NCBI GenBank assembly: GCA_033002965.1
Contig: JAURVB010013186.1
Span: 216,643 to 280,642, forward strand
DNA length: 64,000 nt
Direction: 5' to 3'
DNA from: Piper betle
Lineage: Eukaryota; Streptophyta; Magnoliopsida; Piperales; Piperaceae
Of this stretch, positions 37,893-49,450 are shown in pieces. A model generated the notes under the pieces. The model saw nothing but the letters and a program-made list of their open reading frames with translations, was not told where the DNA came from and searched no databases. Numbering within the stretch: the first letter of the stretch is position 1; each line of letters begins with the position of its first letter. Position numbers and translations under genes: made by a program.

Positions 37893-38850
37893 GTCTTTTA
37901 TATGTTTGATAATCTTACGGACCGTCCTAACCCCTTTTGGGACCTGCAGTGCAATTCCCAAGGTGGACCGGATTGCTTTAGGGTTAAACCCTATGTTTTT
38001 GGTTTGGAGATAACCCAAGCCATACCTCTCTTAGCTAAACCAACCCATACTTCTTTAGCTAACCCAACCCATACATCTATTGGTATGGCACCCATACCTC
38101 TATGGGTATGTAACCCTATAGGTATGGCACCCATACCTATAGGTATGGCACCATACCCTATAGCTATGGCACCCATACCCTATAGGTATGGCACCCATAC
38201 CTCTATAGGTATGACACCCATACCTCTATATGTATGACATCCATACCTCTATTGGTGTGGCACCCATACCTTAATGACATCACCAAGCCAACCCATTTCT
38301 CTTTAGGTATGGTACCCATACCTATGACAACACCAAACCAACCACCCTTCTTCTATAAAATCCACCCATTGTCTTTTGTATATTTGATAACCTTTCATAC
38401 CGTCCTAACCCCTTTTGAGACTTGCAATGCAATTCCCAAGGTGGACCCGATCGCTTTAGCATTAAACCCTAAGTTTTTGGTTTGGAGATAACCCAACCCA
38501 TACCACTTTTAGCTAACCCAACCTATACTTCTTTATCCAACCACACCCATACATCTATAAGTATGGCACCCATACCCCTATAGGTATGGCACCCATACCT
38601 CTATAGGTATGGCACCCATAACTCTATAGATATGATACCTATACCTCTATAGGTATGGCACTCATACCCTTATGACATCACCAAGCCAACTTATTTCCCT
38701 TTAGGTATGGTACCCATACCTACGACATCACGAAACCAACCACCCTTCTTTTATAAAATCCACCCATTCCCTTACCTTTCCACCATTTCTCCTTCCCTCC
38801 TCACCTCCAAACACTTTCTTCTACTATCATTGGCCTTCTTCTTCCTCCTT
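37893..38850. repeat. Palindromic satellite in a 478-bp two-copy higher-order repeat
   Basis: Two head-to-tail copies of a 478-bp block begin 'gtctttta' at 37893 and 'gtcttttg' at 38371. Both contain 'accgtcctaacccctttt' and 'gcaattcccaaggtgga'. Inside each is an array of units of about 20-24 bp such as cctataggtatggcaccca. Each unit is its own near-inverse (GGTATGG...CCATACC, with TATA at the centre), so the array can fold into many short hairpins on either strand. Confidence 0.9.
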
Positions 38851-41117
38851 GGAGCTCCAATCAACCCCCTCCACGTTCCTAGCATCCTTGGGTGGTAGGC
38901 TTTTAGGTTGGATGCCTCAAAGACCTCCCCTTCATTTCACTCGTTAGCACCAGGTTTGGCTGCCGCTGTTGCTCATTTTTTTGATGTGTATTGCTTGTAT
39001 GCTTCAACGAATTTATTTTTACAACATTTGTATCATGTATATCTGAATGTTAGGAGAAGTTTAAGTACTGATTCATCATATTTGAACCTGGCAATAAATA
39101 GATATGACTTTTACAATGCATGTAGGTCAGTGATGTGCACTATTTCAGTATAAAAATCATATCTTTCCATTCTGATGTTTTATTTGCAGGATTCTTATTT
39201 TGTTGAACTCACAATATATAGATCTACATCTTTTGTGTTTAGTGTTTTACCTGCCATGACCTAGAATGTTCATGTATGGGGGTAAAAATGGAGGAAAGGT
39301 GGCGACTTGGACTGTGATAGTGTTATAAGCCTCCTTTCTCCAATTTTTACTCTCGACCTTGTAGGATATGTTAATGAACAACATGCCATATTTTTAATTC
39401 TACCTTTATGAGTTCTTGGTAAAATTTTTATCCTTATATAACCACTATATAATCATGAAAATAACCCATAAGTACACCTTTGTGTGGTTATGCTTATGAG
39501 CATAATCTGTGATTGAATTATATTTTAAGCCATGAATTTTAAACTAATAAAATCTTGTAAAATTATATGATACCTCACTAATTGTCTACTTGAAATATGT
39601 AAATTTTGGGAATAGTTAAAAATCTTTTAGATATGTTTTATAGGTGTTTACTAGGACAGTGTAAAGATACGAGGCCATTTGGGTAAGTTCCTAATTTTAT
39701 TTGTAAATTTTAAATATGTTAGGGTCCATATAGCTCCAGAAGGAGCCCATCCAGTGACCCATTTCGTAAAATCCACTTAGGCTCATTTGCAAAGTAAATT
39801 TGGCCGATATCTTACTGAGATGAAGCTACATGTGTTGGCTAACTAGGCCCACTAATCCAACCACATTTGGAGTCCTCTAGCCCATGAACCAATAGTAACA
39901 AAATTGGTGCACAACATAGAAATACTATTCCAGCCCTTAGGGTAGACCTTAATGGGCCTTGTTCCCCTTGGTTGGCCTATGGGCCAGCCATGGCGGAATT
40001 TACCTGTGAACCTTAGAGGATAAGGGATAACCCATACAAATTTTAGCCCATTTGGACCATATTATGCCCATCCAAAAAATCTTCTGGTAAGTTCATTCGA
40101 ATTAATTAAAACCCACTAAGTGAACGTAAAACCAAAACTTTCATTAAGTTAACTAATAAGGTTTAATAATTGACTAAGGGCCTGGTTAAGAAAATTAAGT
40201 GATGTTAAGTGTTGAGCTTGTGTGGAGGCTTTGCCTCATTTTGCATGCCAATGTTACCCGATTCTTATTCGGTTCCATCTACATGCTAGGTATCACGAGT
40301 GAGCTCCGCGACTAGAATACAAAGCTCTACTCATCTAAGTCCGTAGGACTTTCTTGCTTCACCCTTATGTTTAGGTCTTGAGTGACACGTTTAATTGTGT
40401 TTTAAATGACCGGACGGTGTGGGCGGCACTTTATTGGATCCCTCCGATACCGGGCCATTTTTATCGTATGTTTAACAAAACTACATAGATGAGATCCCTT
40501 GTTAATTTTTGAACTGAAGCTCCAGAAATGTTTTATACAAGCCTCTTCCCTAATCCTATTATATAAGTAAACAATTTTTTACTGATTTTACGAATAAGAG
40601 AGTGAGCAGTATGGAGATTTGTAAATTGCACTAGTACCCCTTCTATCCTTAAGTGGTGCAATATATGTAGGGTACTGCAAATGCTGTGCATTTTCAAAAA
40701 TTGTGGCACATTGGTTCCGAGCTACATGGGTACTGTGGCGGGTGATATATGGAAGATGTGAGGGTGTAAGTGATATATGTATGTTTATATGTTTGTAAGA
40801 TGCCTCTTTGTAAGCAATTATGGTATGATATGTGGCCACATCGACTTTCGCTTACCACCCTGTATGATTCTAGCAATTCTAGAACTTTTTCGTGGGTGTT
40901 TAGATACCCACTTGCCAGTAAAGTTATATTTCTAGTCTCTACAGGACCAGTAATCAATTCTTTGATTGTTGATGTTTTTCTCTAATATATGTAGGTGCTT
41001 TATCTTTTTGACCGGCATAGGTGGATGGATCAAACGACTCATGGCAGGGTATTTTTTTCTTGTATTTGTGCTAATTACCTAATTGATGTAATATGAAATT
41101 GAGATGTAGTGTGTTAT

Positions 41118-41582
41118 TGTGAGATCTCTCAACTTAATCCCACATCTAATACCTACTGGGAGAAGATCCTATTTATAAGTGGGAATGGACTATAGATCTT
41201 TAACTTTCGGGGTACCCATTTTAAAGAAATGACTTAGCCCATTACGTTACACTTTGGGTTGGGTCGTTACAAATGGTATCAGAGCCGACTTGGTTCCGTG
41301 TTAGATGGTGGGAGAATGGATATGTCAGAATGGACCTGACAACCCATAATATCAAAATGGACATGTCAGAATGGACCTGACAGCCCATTAAGTATAGAAA
41401 TTTTGGGGACAAAATTTCCTAAGGTGGGTGGATTGTGAGATCCCTCAACTTAGTCCCACATCTAAACCTAATTGGAGAATATCCATTTTAAAGAAATGGA
41501 CTATAGATCTTTAACTTTCGGGGTACCCATTTTAAAGAAATGACTTAGCCCATTACGTTGCACTTTGGGTTGGGTCGTTACA
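41118..41582 (+). mobile_element. TRIM (terminal-repeat retrotransposon in miniature)
   Basis: LTRs of 154 bp (41118-41271) and 149 bp (41434-41582) begin TGTGAGATC and end GGGTCGTTACA. The primer-binding site TGGTATCAGAGCC (41274-41286) lies two bases after the first LTR, and a polypurine tract aaggtgggtgga lies directly before the second. Identical 5-bp duplications GTTAT flank the element (41113-41117 and 41583-41587). The interior is only about 160 bp and non-coding, so movement would have depended on proteins of another element. Confidence 0.95.
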
Positions 41583-42622
41583 GTTATAGGAGTAAGCCCT
41601 AAAGTTGTATGAACTTGTATGTTTCAGGATAAGTCAATTTATTGTTGTTGTGCACGTGTGCTTTATATATCATTACATTATCATTGTGGTGCAGATACAC
41701 TTGGGGCACTCTAACTATCTTCTACAAGGTATAAGCCTCAAAGTCATAGAATACGATGAGGAGCTTATTAGGTACGCAAAACATATTTGTTGTAGCTATG
41801 TGAGTGTGCGATAAAGAAACATGGGTAGGAGGAGCATACGGTTCGCACCGCTTGAAGATCCATGTGAAGTCCGGGTGTTAGGGTTTGATGCCTTGACATC
41901 CGATGATGCTGTGTTAATTATTTTATTCTCTTGCATGTGTCCGGTATGTGGAACAGGTAACCACGACCCTTGTTCAAATTATCTACATTCATCTGCTTGT
42001 AAGAAATTAAAAATATAACAAATCACTTAAACTAAGTAGTAAGAAATGGTTCATGTCACAACATGCAACCTCAAGACTGTAGCCGGGGTGCGCCTCTTCT
42101 ACAGTTGAGAGTGATAATTAGCATTTTTAAGAGTCACCACTCATAGTCGCAAGGGAGGTTTTTCCTCTATTGTGGCTAGGGGTGATTATATAGAATCCTT
42201 AAGTTTAAGCGTCTATCTATGGTAGAATGAATTAGCATGCATATGTGATGAAACCCTGTAAGGTTGCCCATCTTAAACCTCCTCGAGGGTTGAGATCTGC
42301 TTTTATAGAGTTTGTACGAGACTAGTCTAATGAATAGTTTTCTAAATTATAACATCGCACTTCAGTCCGCCGTTGGACTGAAAAATGGGGTGTTACAGTA
42401 ATACTTGAAAATTATTATTTTACATGATTATGAATTAAAACTTTGACATATTAAAATTTAATTATGAAATCATAGTGCTCAACTCAACTCGAAACTAATT
42501 GAGTCAAAAAGAATATTAAGCAATGTACTTGATCTTATGGAATTATAGTGCTGAACTATGCTGCAAATTAATCCTCCAGAAAATCACTTATTTGAATACT
42601 CCAAATTAAGTAGGGTGTCATC

Positions 42623-43501
42623 TGTTGTTGCAAAAATTGGCCGATTCCTAGTGGAATCGGCCGATTAATTGGCTCGGTTGGTGTGCGATTCGAAAAAGAT
42701 GGTGAATCGCCTATACCAAAAATCGGCCGATTGCAATCGATTAATGACCAATTTAAATCGGCAAAAAATGGTTTTTATACGTAAATGACAAAAATTCCCT
42801 AGGAGTGGTAATTAATAAATCTATTAGGCATTGGTAAAAGTGAAATTTTTTAAAAAATAGACCGATTAAGTCGGGCGGGGTGGACTAGGGGGAGCGGCGG
42901 CGGTAGGGGGCAGGATGATTGGGGGATAGGGCTGGCAGTGGGGGATGGGGCGGGGCGGACTGGGTGGGGAGGGGGCGGGACAGACTGGCGCGGGAGCGGC
43001 CACTGCGGCGATCGCCTGCAGCAGTGACGTGGGGGGGTGGGGTGCCACGACAAGGCAGTGATGACGGTGGGGGCACGCTGGATAGTCTAGGCCGGCTGGG
43101 GGAGGGGTGTGGGGGTGGGCGGCGGCAGCGACGGCGACGGCAACGTGCAGCACGGCGGTGATCAGTGGCATGATAGCAGAAGGATGCGTCTACGACGCAT
43201 CAAGAGAATTGGGGGAAATAAATGGTTGGTGGCATTCTCGTAATTAACAATTGACTCAACTTTGACTCGAATAAAAATAATAACTAATTGCAGGTAATTT
43301 AAAAAATGAAAAAAATATAGGAAAAATACCATAAAATCTAATGTATACCATAACATCAAAATAATATATTCTATAACTAATAGTCCACCAATTTTGACCG
43401 ATTCAAGTGAACTGATTCATATCAATTTTTTAATGAATAAGTCTCATTCAATGACTCCCTTCCAATCCGAGTCAACGTCCGATTCCGATTTTTGCAACCA
43501 T
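42623..43501. mobile_element. MULE-like non-autonomous element, copy A
   Basis: 879 bp. The left end is TGTTGTTGCAAAAATTGGCC; the right end read on the minus strand is ATGGTTGCAAAAATCGGAAT, an imperfect inverted repeat. A 9-bp target duplication GGTGTCATC lies at 42614-42622 and, on the far side of a solo LTR, at 44083-44091. Nine bases is the signature size for Mutator-like elements. The middle (42880-43160) is a GC-rich block. No transposase is present. Confidence 0.7.
42880..43160. other. GC-rich, G-run-rich passenger in MULE copy A
   Basis: Plus strand rich in runs of three or more G, for example gggggcaggatgattggggg and gtgggggatggggcggggcg. Three overlapping Pro/Ala-rich frames on the minus strand look like a composition effect; no domain is recognised. 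A diverged partner lies at 53650-53960 in MULE copy B. It may be captured gene sequence (Pack-MULE). Confidence 0.55.
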
Positions 43502-43506
43502 GGTGC

Positions 43507-44082
43507 TGTTTGAATAACTCAATAACATGCAAGTATGCATGGTCGAAACAAGTAATATGAGGATAAATTTAACTATCATCCCATATAGAGATGAATATCC
43601 TTAAATTAATTAAAGAAAATGAAATTAAGAACAAAACAAAAAATAATCAATTTAACTAAATCTAAGTAAAAACTTTAAATTAAAGAAAAATTTGTAATGA
43701 TAAAAGTCGTTCTAGAGTCGAATTTCACTTAATATTATAAATTTAATATTCATCATATCTTACTCTTATCTTTTATTCTCTTGAATTGCTCAACCAAGCT
43801 TTAAGTAAGGCACCCTAAAACCATCAACATTCTTCCCTTTTTGAGCTTTGTGAACTCCTTATAGTAACCATTGGGTGGGGCCAAGTGCTATACCTTTCAA
43901 TTCCTAAGCTTAATTTGTTTCATCTTTTCTTATATTGAAACTCCAAAATTAAACATATCTAATAAAATACTAATTTACTAAAAAATAAAGTAAACTATGA
44001 CCTAATTAATAATATTTATACCCGGATGTACAAAATCATATTAAAAACATAGGAAAATATTGTATACTTTAAACACTTAACA
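43507..44082. repeat. Solo Gypsy LTR
   Basis: Begins TGTTTGAATAAC and ends CACTTAACA, the same termini as the LTR at 22873-24066, with about 650 bp missing internally. Flanked by 5-bp duplications ggtgc (43502-43506) and ggtgt (44083-44087), one mismatch. No interior or partner LTR is nearby, which suggests removal of the body by recombination between LTRs. Confidence 0.85.
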
Positions 44083-44449
44083 GGTGTCATCGTATTAATT
44101 CAATAATTAAATTACACATCTATGTTAATCATCATAAAATAATCATTTATTTCAATTAGTAATTTTAATCATCAATTTAAACAAATTAAATGTAATTATG
44201 CTAATAATACCATCATAATAATTATCTTAAATTTTCTATATAAACAACATAAAAAAGATAATTTAATACATAATAAAATTAATTAGTTTTAAACAATTCC
44301 AAATACACTAACTTTAAAATAAATGCAAAATAACAACCTAATAACAAAATAAACCCTAATATTTGCAAATTTATCATAATAATAAACAATAAACATTCCA
44401 CAACAATTGACAAACAATAAAGGGCAAACCCGGTCGCAAAAATAAAGGA

Positions 44450-46190
44450 AATTGCATACCATGCTTCAATTTAGGCAATTACTACTACTACCATACACAC
44501 TTTTAGGAATCAAATACTGAACCTAGTGATATTGACCAAGCTATATTCTTATAGGAATTAGGGCGGCGACCATGAGAAACATATTTTAATTTTAATAATT
44601 GAATTTTTCAAGTGTGAATAAAACTTTTTGTACAAAAAATACATCATATATGAATAGATAAAATATAACTTGTTAGACAATAATTGAACCACCACTGTGA
44701 CCTTAAGCATTTCTCCATTGTCTAATTATTAAATTTGTTTTTGATTTTCAAAAAGATATAAACATGGAAGATTGTAAAAAGGACAAAATTATGCTTATAA
44801 AACCAATAATAAGGTATATAATAGATTAGCATATTAATCGTTTTATAGAAGCCCATAAAATGTAGAATAATTCATGAATGGATGAAAAAAGGATCTTTTT
44901 TTAGAAAAAAACAGGGGAGAAGGAGAACAAACATTTTTGTAGAAAATCACTCATTAGCGATTGGGAGTTTTGCGACCGCTTTGCAATGAATCATTTTAAG
45001 GCCACCTTGCTACCTCAACCCGGGTCACCAAATATATCTATAGTTTAGTAATCGCGTAGCGGCGGAACAGAAGAATGATGTTGTCATCAGTGACCAACAT
45101 CAGCGACAAAAAATAACGGTTACAAAACTCATGTCGCTACGCTATCAATATTAATTATAAATAATTTTGGGACCCTAGAGGCGGTGGCAAAGCGGTCAAT
45201 AATTTCTCCGTTTCAAGCCAGTTACTGACTGGTTGGAAAAAACCACCGAAAATGCTTGTCATTAATTTGCGGATGCTAATATTCTTTTTTATATTAGCGT
45301 GAGGAACCGCACTTGAGGTTGGAAGTGGAGCACAATTTGATGTTTTAGACTACAGGAAAACTACTTCATTAAAGTATAAAATTTAATGGTTCATGGCCGG
45401 AGATGTGTTTGGTCATTCTACTTTCTTCGGTAGCATCGGAATCTACATTTTGCACTAGAAGAACTATCAATGATTATCTGATTAGTCTAAAACAGAAAAC
45501 AGTTGAAGCTTTGATCATATGCGCCAAGGATGAACAATAATACTACACTGATGCATCCCATGTGATGCACGATTTCCCAGTAAATGTGTTTTTTGTGATA
45601 TTATGGGTACCTAAATTACTGAGGAGTGTCAATATCATCCATGAATAACGCCAAATAGAATAAGGAAAATTGAACACCTTGCTTCCATTTAGGCAATTAC
45701 TACTGGCGTACTATGAATTACTTGGTTGTGATATTACGGGTATGGTAAATTACAGAGGAGTGTCAATATCATCCATGAATAACGCCAAATGGAATAAGGA
45801 AAATTGCACACCTTGCTTCCATTTAGGCAATTACTACTGGCGTACTATGACTTTCTTGGTTGTGATATTATGGGTATACTAAATTACAGGAGTGTCAATA
45901 TCGTCCATGAATAAAGTGATATAGAATAAGAGAAATTGCATACCATGCTTCCATTTAGGCAATTGCTACTCCCATATATACTATCAATGTCTTGGTTGTG
46001 ATATTATGGGTATAGTAAATTACAGACGAGTGTCAATATTGTTCCTGGATAACGTGAAATGGAACAAGAGAAGTTGCGTACCATGCTTCTATTTTGGCAA
46101 TTACTACTCCCAAACGTACTCTTATAGGGTAAAATACTACAACTTGTGATGTTTACCAAGTTATAATTTGGAGCCAGTGGGAAGAAATAT
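44450..46190. repeat. Segment A copy 3
   Basis: Matches 17002-18710 nearly throughout. At 44465-44500 it shows, joined, the sequence that in copy 2 is split by the Copia element (tttaggcaattactactact). It also lacks the hAT insertion of copy 1 at 45218-45225. No terpene synthase exons precede it on the minus strand; the CACTA-derived sequence does. Confidence 0.85.
45650..46130. repeat. Minisatellite of about 134 bp, four units (copy 3)
   Basis: The marker 'ggcaattac' or its variants lie at 45692, 45826, 45958 and 46095. Same unit as 18130-18690. Confidence 0.85.
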
Positions 46191-48529
46191 GAAAAACTTT
46201 TATAATTACTACTCGAGATTTCCGATCATAAAATTGAAATAATGATGGTGAATATGTAGAATTTTAAATATATTTAATCAATCATTATTCTATAAGAGTA
46301 ATCTTTACTCTATAAGACTATATATACATATATATATATATATATATAATTAGTATTTTTTGCAAATATTAATCTGAAGTTGAGATAAAATTGGAAATAT
46401 TAGTTTGATTATTTATTAGTATAAATCAAGTAAAATTCTTGAATAACTTAATTTAATTGAAAATTATAAAGGAATTGTAACTTGTTAGAAAATAATTAAA
46501 CCATGCACTAATTTGACCTTGAACATTTCTCCATTGCCTGACTAATAAAATTGTTTTGTATTTTCTAAAAGAAATAAAAATTGGAGATTGTAGGACAAAA
46601 TTGTGCACACATTACCTTATATGAGATGATTGCTTAATATATTAATGGTTTTATGGAAGCACATAAAATATAGAATAATTCATGAATGGAAGAAAAAAGC
46701 ATCTCCTATTTTTTATTTTCTTTAAAAAATTAATTACGGGAGAAGGAGAACGAAGAATAATGGAGAGAGAGAGAGGTGAAAGGAATGGTCTGAAAATTAT
46801 CTATTAAGATTATCTAAAGTCTAGTCAATTTTTTTTAATGTAATCCACTCTTCAATATAGATTTCCTAAATAAAATATAATAAACAAAATGCAGGAGAGT
46901 CGTTGAGAAAAGGACCACTTTAGTTTAGTTTATTAAGAATTTGAAGGAGCTAATATTGGTGAGAGCTAATTAAGATGACAAATTAAACAAATTAGATCTC
47001 ACCAATCCTATGTAGATCAGGGATGGATAAGAGATAAGTAAATATAATTAATTTACAAAGCAACTAATAAAAACAACTTCGAAGCACTTAAAGACTCCAG
47101 CTTTCGTGAACTTGTCAAACTGTTTAATTGAGTTATAAAGTGACTCACTTAACCCTCTTAAGCGATGTAGTTAGAAATAAGAGCTTAGTTATTGTGCAAT
47201 CAAGTTATTTACACAAATTAGTAAAATACACAAGAAAAAGGGAGTAGAGAAATGATATATAAGAGATACAAGGTTTTCATAATGGTTTGAACTCACACTG
47301 CACTATCTTATCCCTTCCTTGTCCAATAGATGTGTGGGTCTTTCTTCCTTCGTCATGACATCTATTTGTACATTCGCAATCAATCCACGAGCCTTCTTTC
47401 GTAAAGATACTAACACACCTCTAACACCCAAGAGATAACAACCACTCGAAGTAAGTCCCATTCCTCTTCCAGGCTCTCTCAAGAGCCAAGATGCTGCCTG
47501 CTCAAGTTATCCCACCGACACCTCCATAAGCTCACTCCCCAAAGGTTTGAAGCAATCAATCTCCACACCCTCCTAATCAAAGTGGAAACCCCAATGTCGG
47601 CCGTTGTGCGGTAATAATTCACAAACTCGTCATAACAGTACCAATTTCACATCAAATATGAAAATAAATGGATAACTGTGATTGCTGATGACATGTTTCA
47701 TCTGTCGCATAAGTCAATAGATTAATAAATATGCAGTGTGAATTTCAAGAAGGGACGTTAATGTGGAATGGTACATGGATAGAGAGATCTTTCACATGTC
47801 TGCTGTCATTTCAAACAAAAAATAAAAAAAGTGGAACCTGAATTTTATCATTTCACATGTCTGTTGTCTTTTCAATAAAAATAAAAAATATGAAGCTTGA
47901 TTTTTATAATTTACAAAGATCTTTCACATATTTGCTGTCTTTTCAATCAACATAAAACATGCGAAACCTGATTTTTATTATTTACTTGGATAGAAAGATC
48001 TTTCACCAGTCGGCTATCTTTTCAATCCAAATAAAAAATGTGAAGCCTGATTTTTATCATTTATTTACTTGGATAGAAAGATCTTTCACCAGTCGGCTAT
48101 CTTTTCAATCCAAATAAAAAATGTGAAGCCTGATTTTTATCATTTACATGGAGTGAAAGATCTTTGGTACGTCTGTTTGCTGTCTTTTCAATCGAAATAA
48201 AAAATGTGGAACCTGGTTTTATCATTTGAATTGAAACAAGCAATGAGCCTGCTTTGAGTTTCTAAAGTAAATTAATGTAGATGATAATTTATGCCAATCT
48301 AATTTAAAAGCAAATTGATAAATTTATGTATTTAAAAATATTATTTCGATCACCAATTATTATTTAATGATATGCTTTTAAAAAAATCGCGGACCAAGTT
48401 AAATGTATAAGAATAAAAAGATTACATCTTGAAATGTTCAATATATTCAATTGGCTAATTTTTTATCATAGATTAAAATAAAAGAAGAAAAACAATTTAC
48501 ATACAAAAGATTTTAAGTTTAACGCTTTG
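46191..48529. other. AT-rich spacer without a recognised gene
   Basis: No open frame with family features. It includes a (TA)n tract at about 46322-46350 and, at 47775-48235, six units of roughly 70-86 bp, each with 'gatctttcac', 'ctatcttttcaat' and 'gcctgatttttatcattt'-like blocks; the two units near 47990 and 48072 are almost identical. Confidence 0.6.
47775..48235. repeat. Minisatellite, six units of 70-86 bp
   Basis: Repeated blocks 'gatagaaagatctttcacca', 'ctatcttttcaatccaaat' and 'gtgaagcctgatttttatca'. The most recent pair (about 47990-48150) differs hardly at all, which indicates recent unequal exchange or slippage. Confidence 0.85.
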
Positions 48530-49450
48530 TTGCACCTAGAGACTATTTCACAAATGACATGACATGGATGTGTGCAGTCATCTTCAATTTATTTTCTTGC
48601 AATTTTTGAAGTTGAGCTGTGTGCATATTCTTTCTACTGCCACAGGTATTTGAGAATGATGTGATCTGTTTCTACCACAAACTTTCTTCCCAAAAGATAT
48701 GACTTTCATTTTTTAACTGCTAGTACTAAAGTGAGCAACTGTCGATCATATATTGATAGGCTCCTATTTCTTTCATGGAGGGCTTTGCAAAAATAAGCCA
48801 CAGGTTTGGATTCTTGCAATAGGATAGTTCCTACTTCTGATGATGCATCACACTTGACTGTGAATTGCTTGTTGTAATCCGCTAAAGTTAAGATTGGTCT
48901 TGCAACAAATCATCTTTCAACCTGTTGAGTGACTCAGCAGCTTCATCAGACCCCTAAAGGAATTTTTGAGTAGCCTTGTAAGTGATTCAGCTATTATTCA
49001 ATACCCCTAAACGAATTTTCGGTAATTCCCTGACATGGCCAAGAAGCATCGTAAAGCTTTTAAGGATTTGGAAATTGGCCACTTCACAACTATTTCCACT
49101 TTTTTGTGGATCCATGGTCACACTTACTGACAACAATATGTACGCCACATACATCACTTCTGGTAGTCCGAACTCACACTTCAATCTTTTTGCCGCCAGC
49201 TAATTGTTGTTCCAATTGCTGAATATCTTTCAAGAAGACCAACATGAATTTCAGCAGATAAGGTAGAAATACTCTATCTTTTAATGAGTGGAAAGTGGCC
49301 GGCGCATTGCATAGACCAAATGGCAAGGCCTTGTACTCGAATTGGCCATGGTGACTCTGGAATGTAGTTTTCTCGATATCACCTTCCTTCACTCGTATCT
49401 AGTTGTACCTTGATTTGAGGTCTATCTTGGAGAGGAATTTAGAGCCATGG
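48530..49450 (-). pseudogene. Ty3/Gypsy reverse transcriptase and RNase H fragment
   Basis: The minus strand reads KEGDIEKTTFQSHHGQFEYK then ALPFGLCNAPATF near 49392-49270 (RT), followed in shifting frames by LKFMLVFLKDI (relic of the YxDD region). Near 48880-48700 come FTVKCDASSEVG, KPVAYFCKALHERNRSLS and VVETDHIILKYL (RNase H catalytic region). Frameshifts and stops are frequent. Sequence at 49316-49690 is shared with 18711-19130. Confidence 0.85.

Larger units (their letters stand above)
37644..42397. mobile_element. 4.75-kb insertion with TGTAA...TTACA ends, class unclear
   Basis: Flanked by identical 5-bp duplications GTAAT (37639-37643 and 42398-42402). Copy B is uninterrupted at this point (gtacgtaatacttg, 53181-53194), so the limits are exact. 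The termini are TGTAAAACCCGTGTTTTTAC on the left and, read from the right end on the minus strand, TGTAACACCCCATTTTTCAG, similar over about 18 bases. A 5-bp duplication with TG...CA ends suits an LTR element, and TGTAACACCC is a common Gypsy LTR start, but I see no long direct repeat and no gag or pol. It may be a large non-autonomous LTR derivative. It contains a palindromic satellite (37893-38850) and a TRIM (41118-41582). Confidence 0.75.
34240..44440 (-). mobile_element. CACTA (En/Spm) element, copy A, with nested insertions
   Basis: The terminus at 34451 reads CAATAGTAGAAAATC, a one-base variant of the CACTAGTAGAAAATC terminus seen in copy B at 50651. Transposase remains lie on the minus strand (35102-37250). 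Homology to copy B starts about 200 bp outside the terminus (34240 with 50465), so the two arose by duplication of a larger segment, not by two independent insertions. Later insertions are the element at 37644-42397 and the MULE with solo LTR at 42623-44082. The opposite CACTA terminus was not found; the sequence passes into segment A copy 3 at about 44445. Confidence 0.8.

Noticed and set aside
37902..38491. Open frames with repeated GMAPIP/IPIGMGA peptides
   Set aside because: They are translations of the palindromic satellite; both strands give the same peptide pattern, so they are not evidence of a protein.
37893..38850. CRISPR-like regular repeats
   Set aside because: Units are contiguous and diverged with no unique spacers, and the genome is plainly eukaryotic.
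41821..42018. 65-codon frame with CPVCGTG...
   Set aside because: A single CxxC in a short frame inside the unclassified insertion; no complete zinc-binding domain and no recognisable family.
42850..43171. Proline-rich frames (also 53534-53880 and 57305-57700)
   Set aside because: Several overlapping long frames on both strands of GC-rich DNA are expected by chance; no start context or homology pattern.
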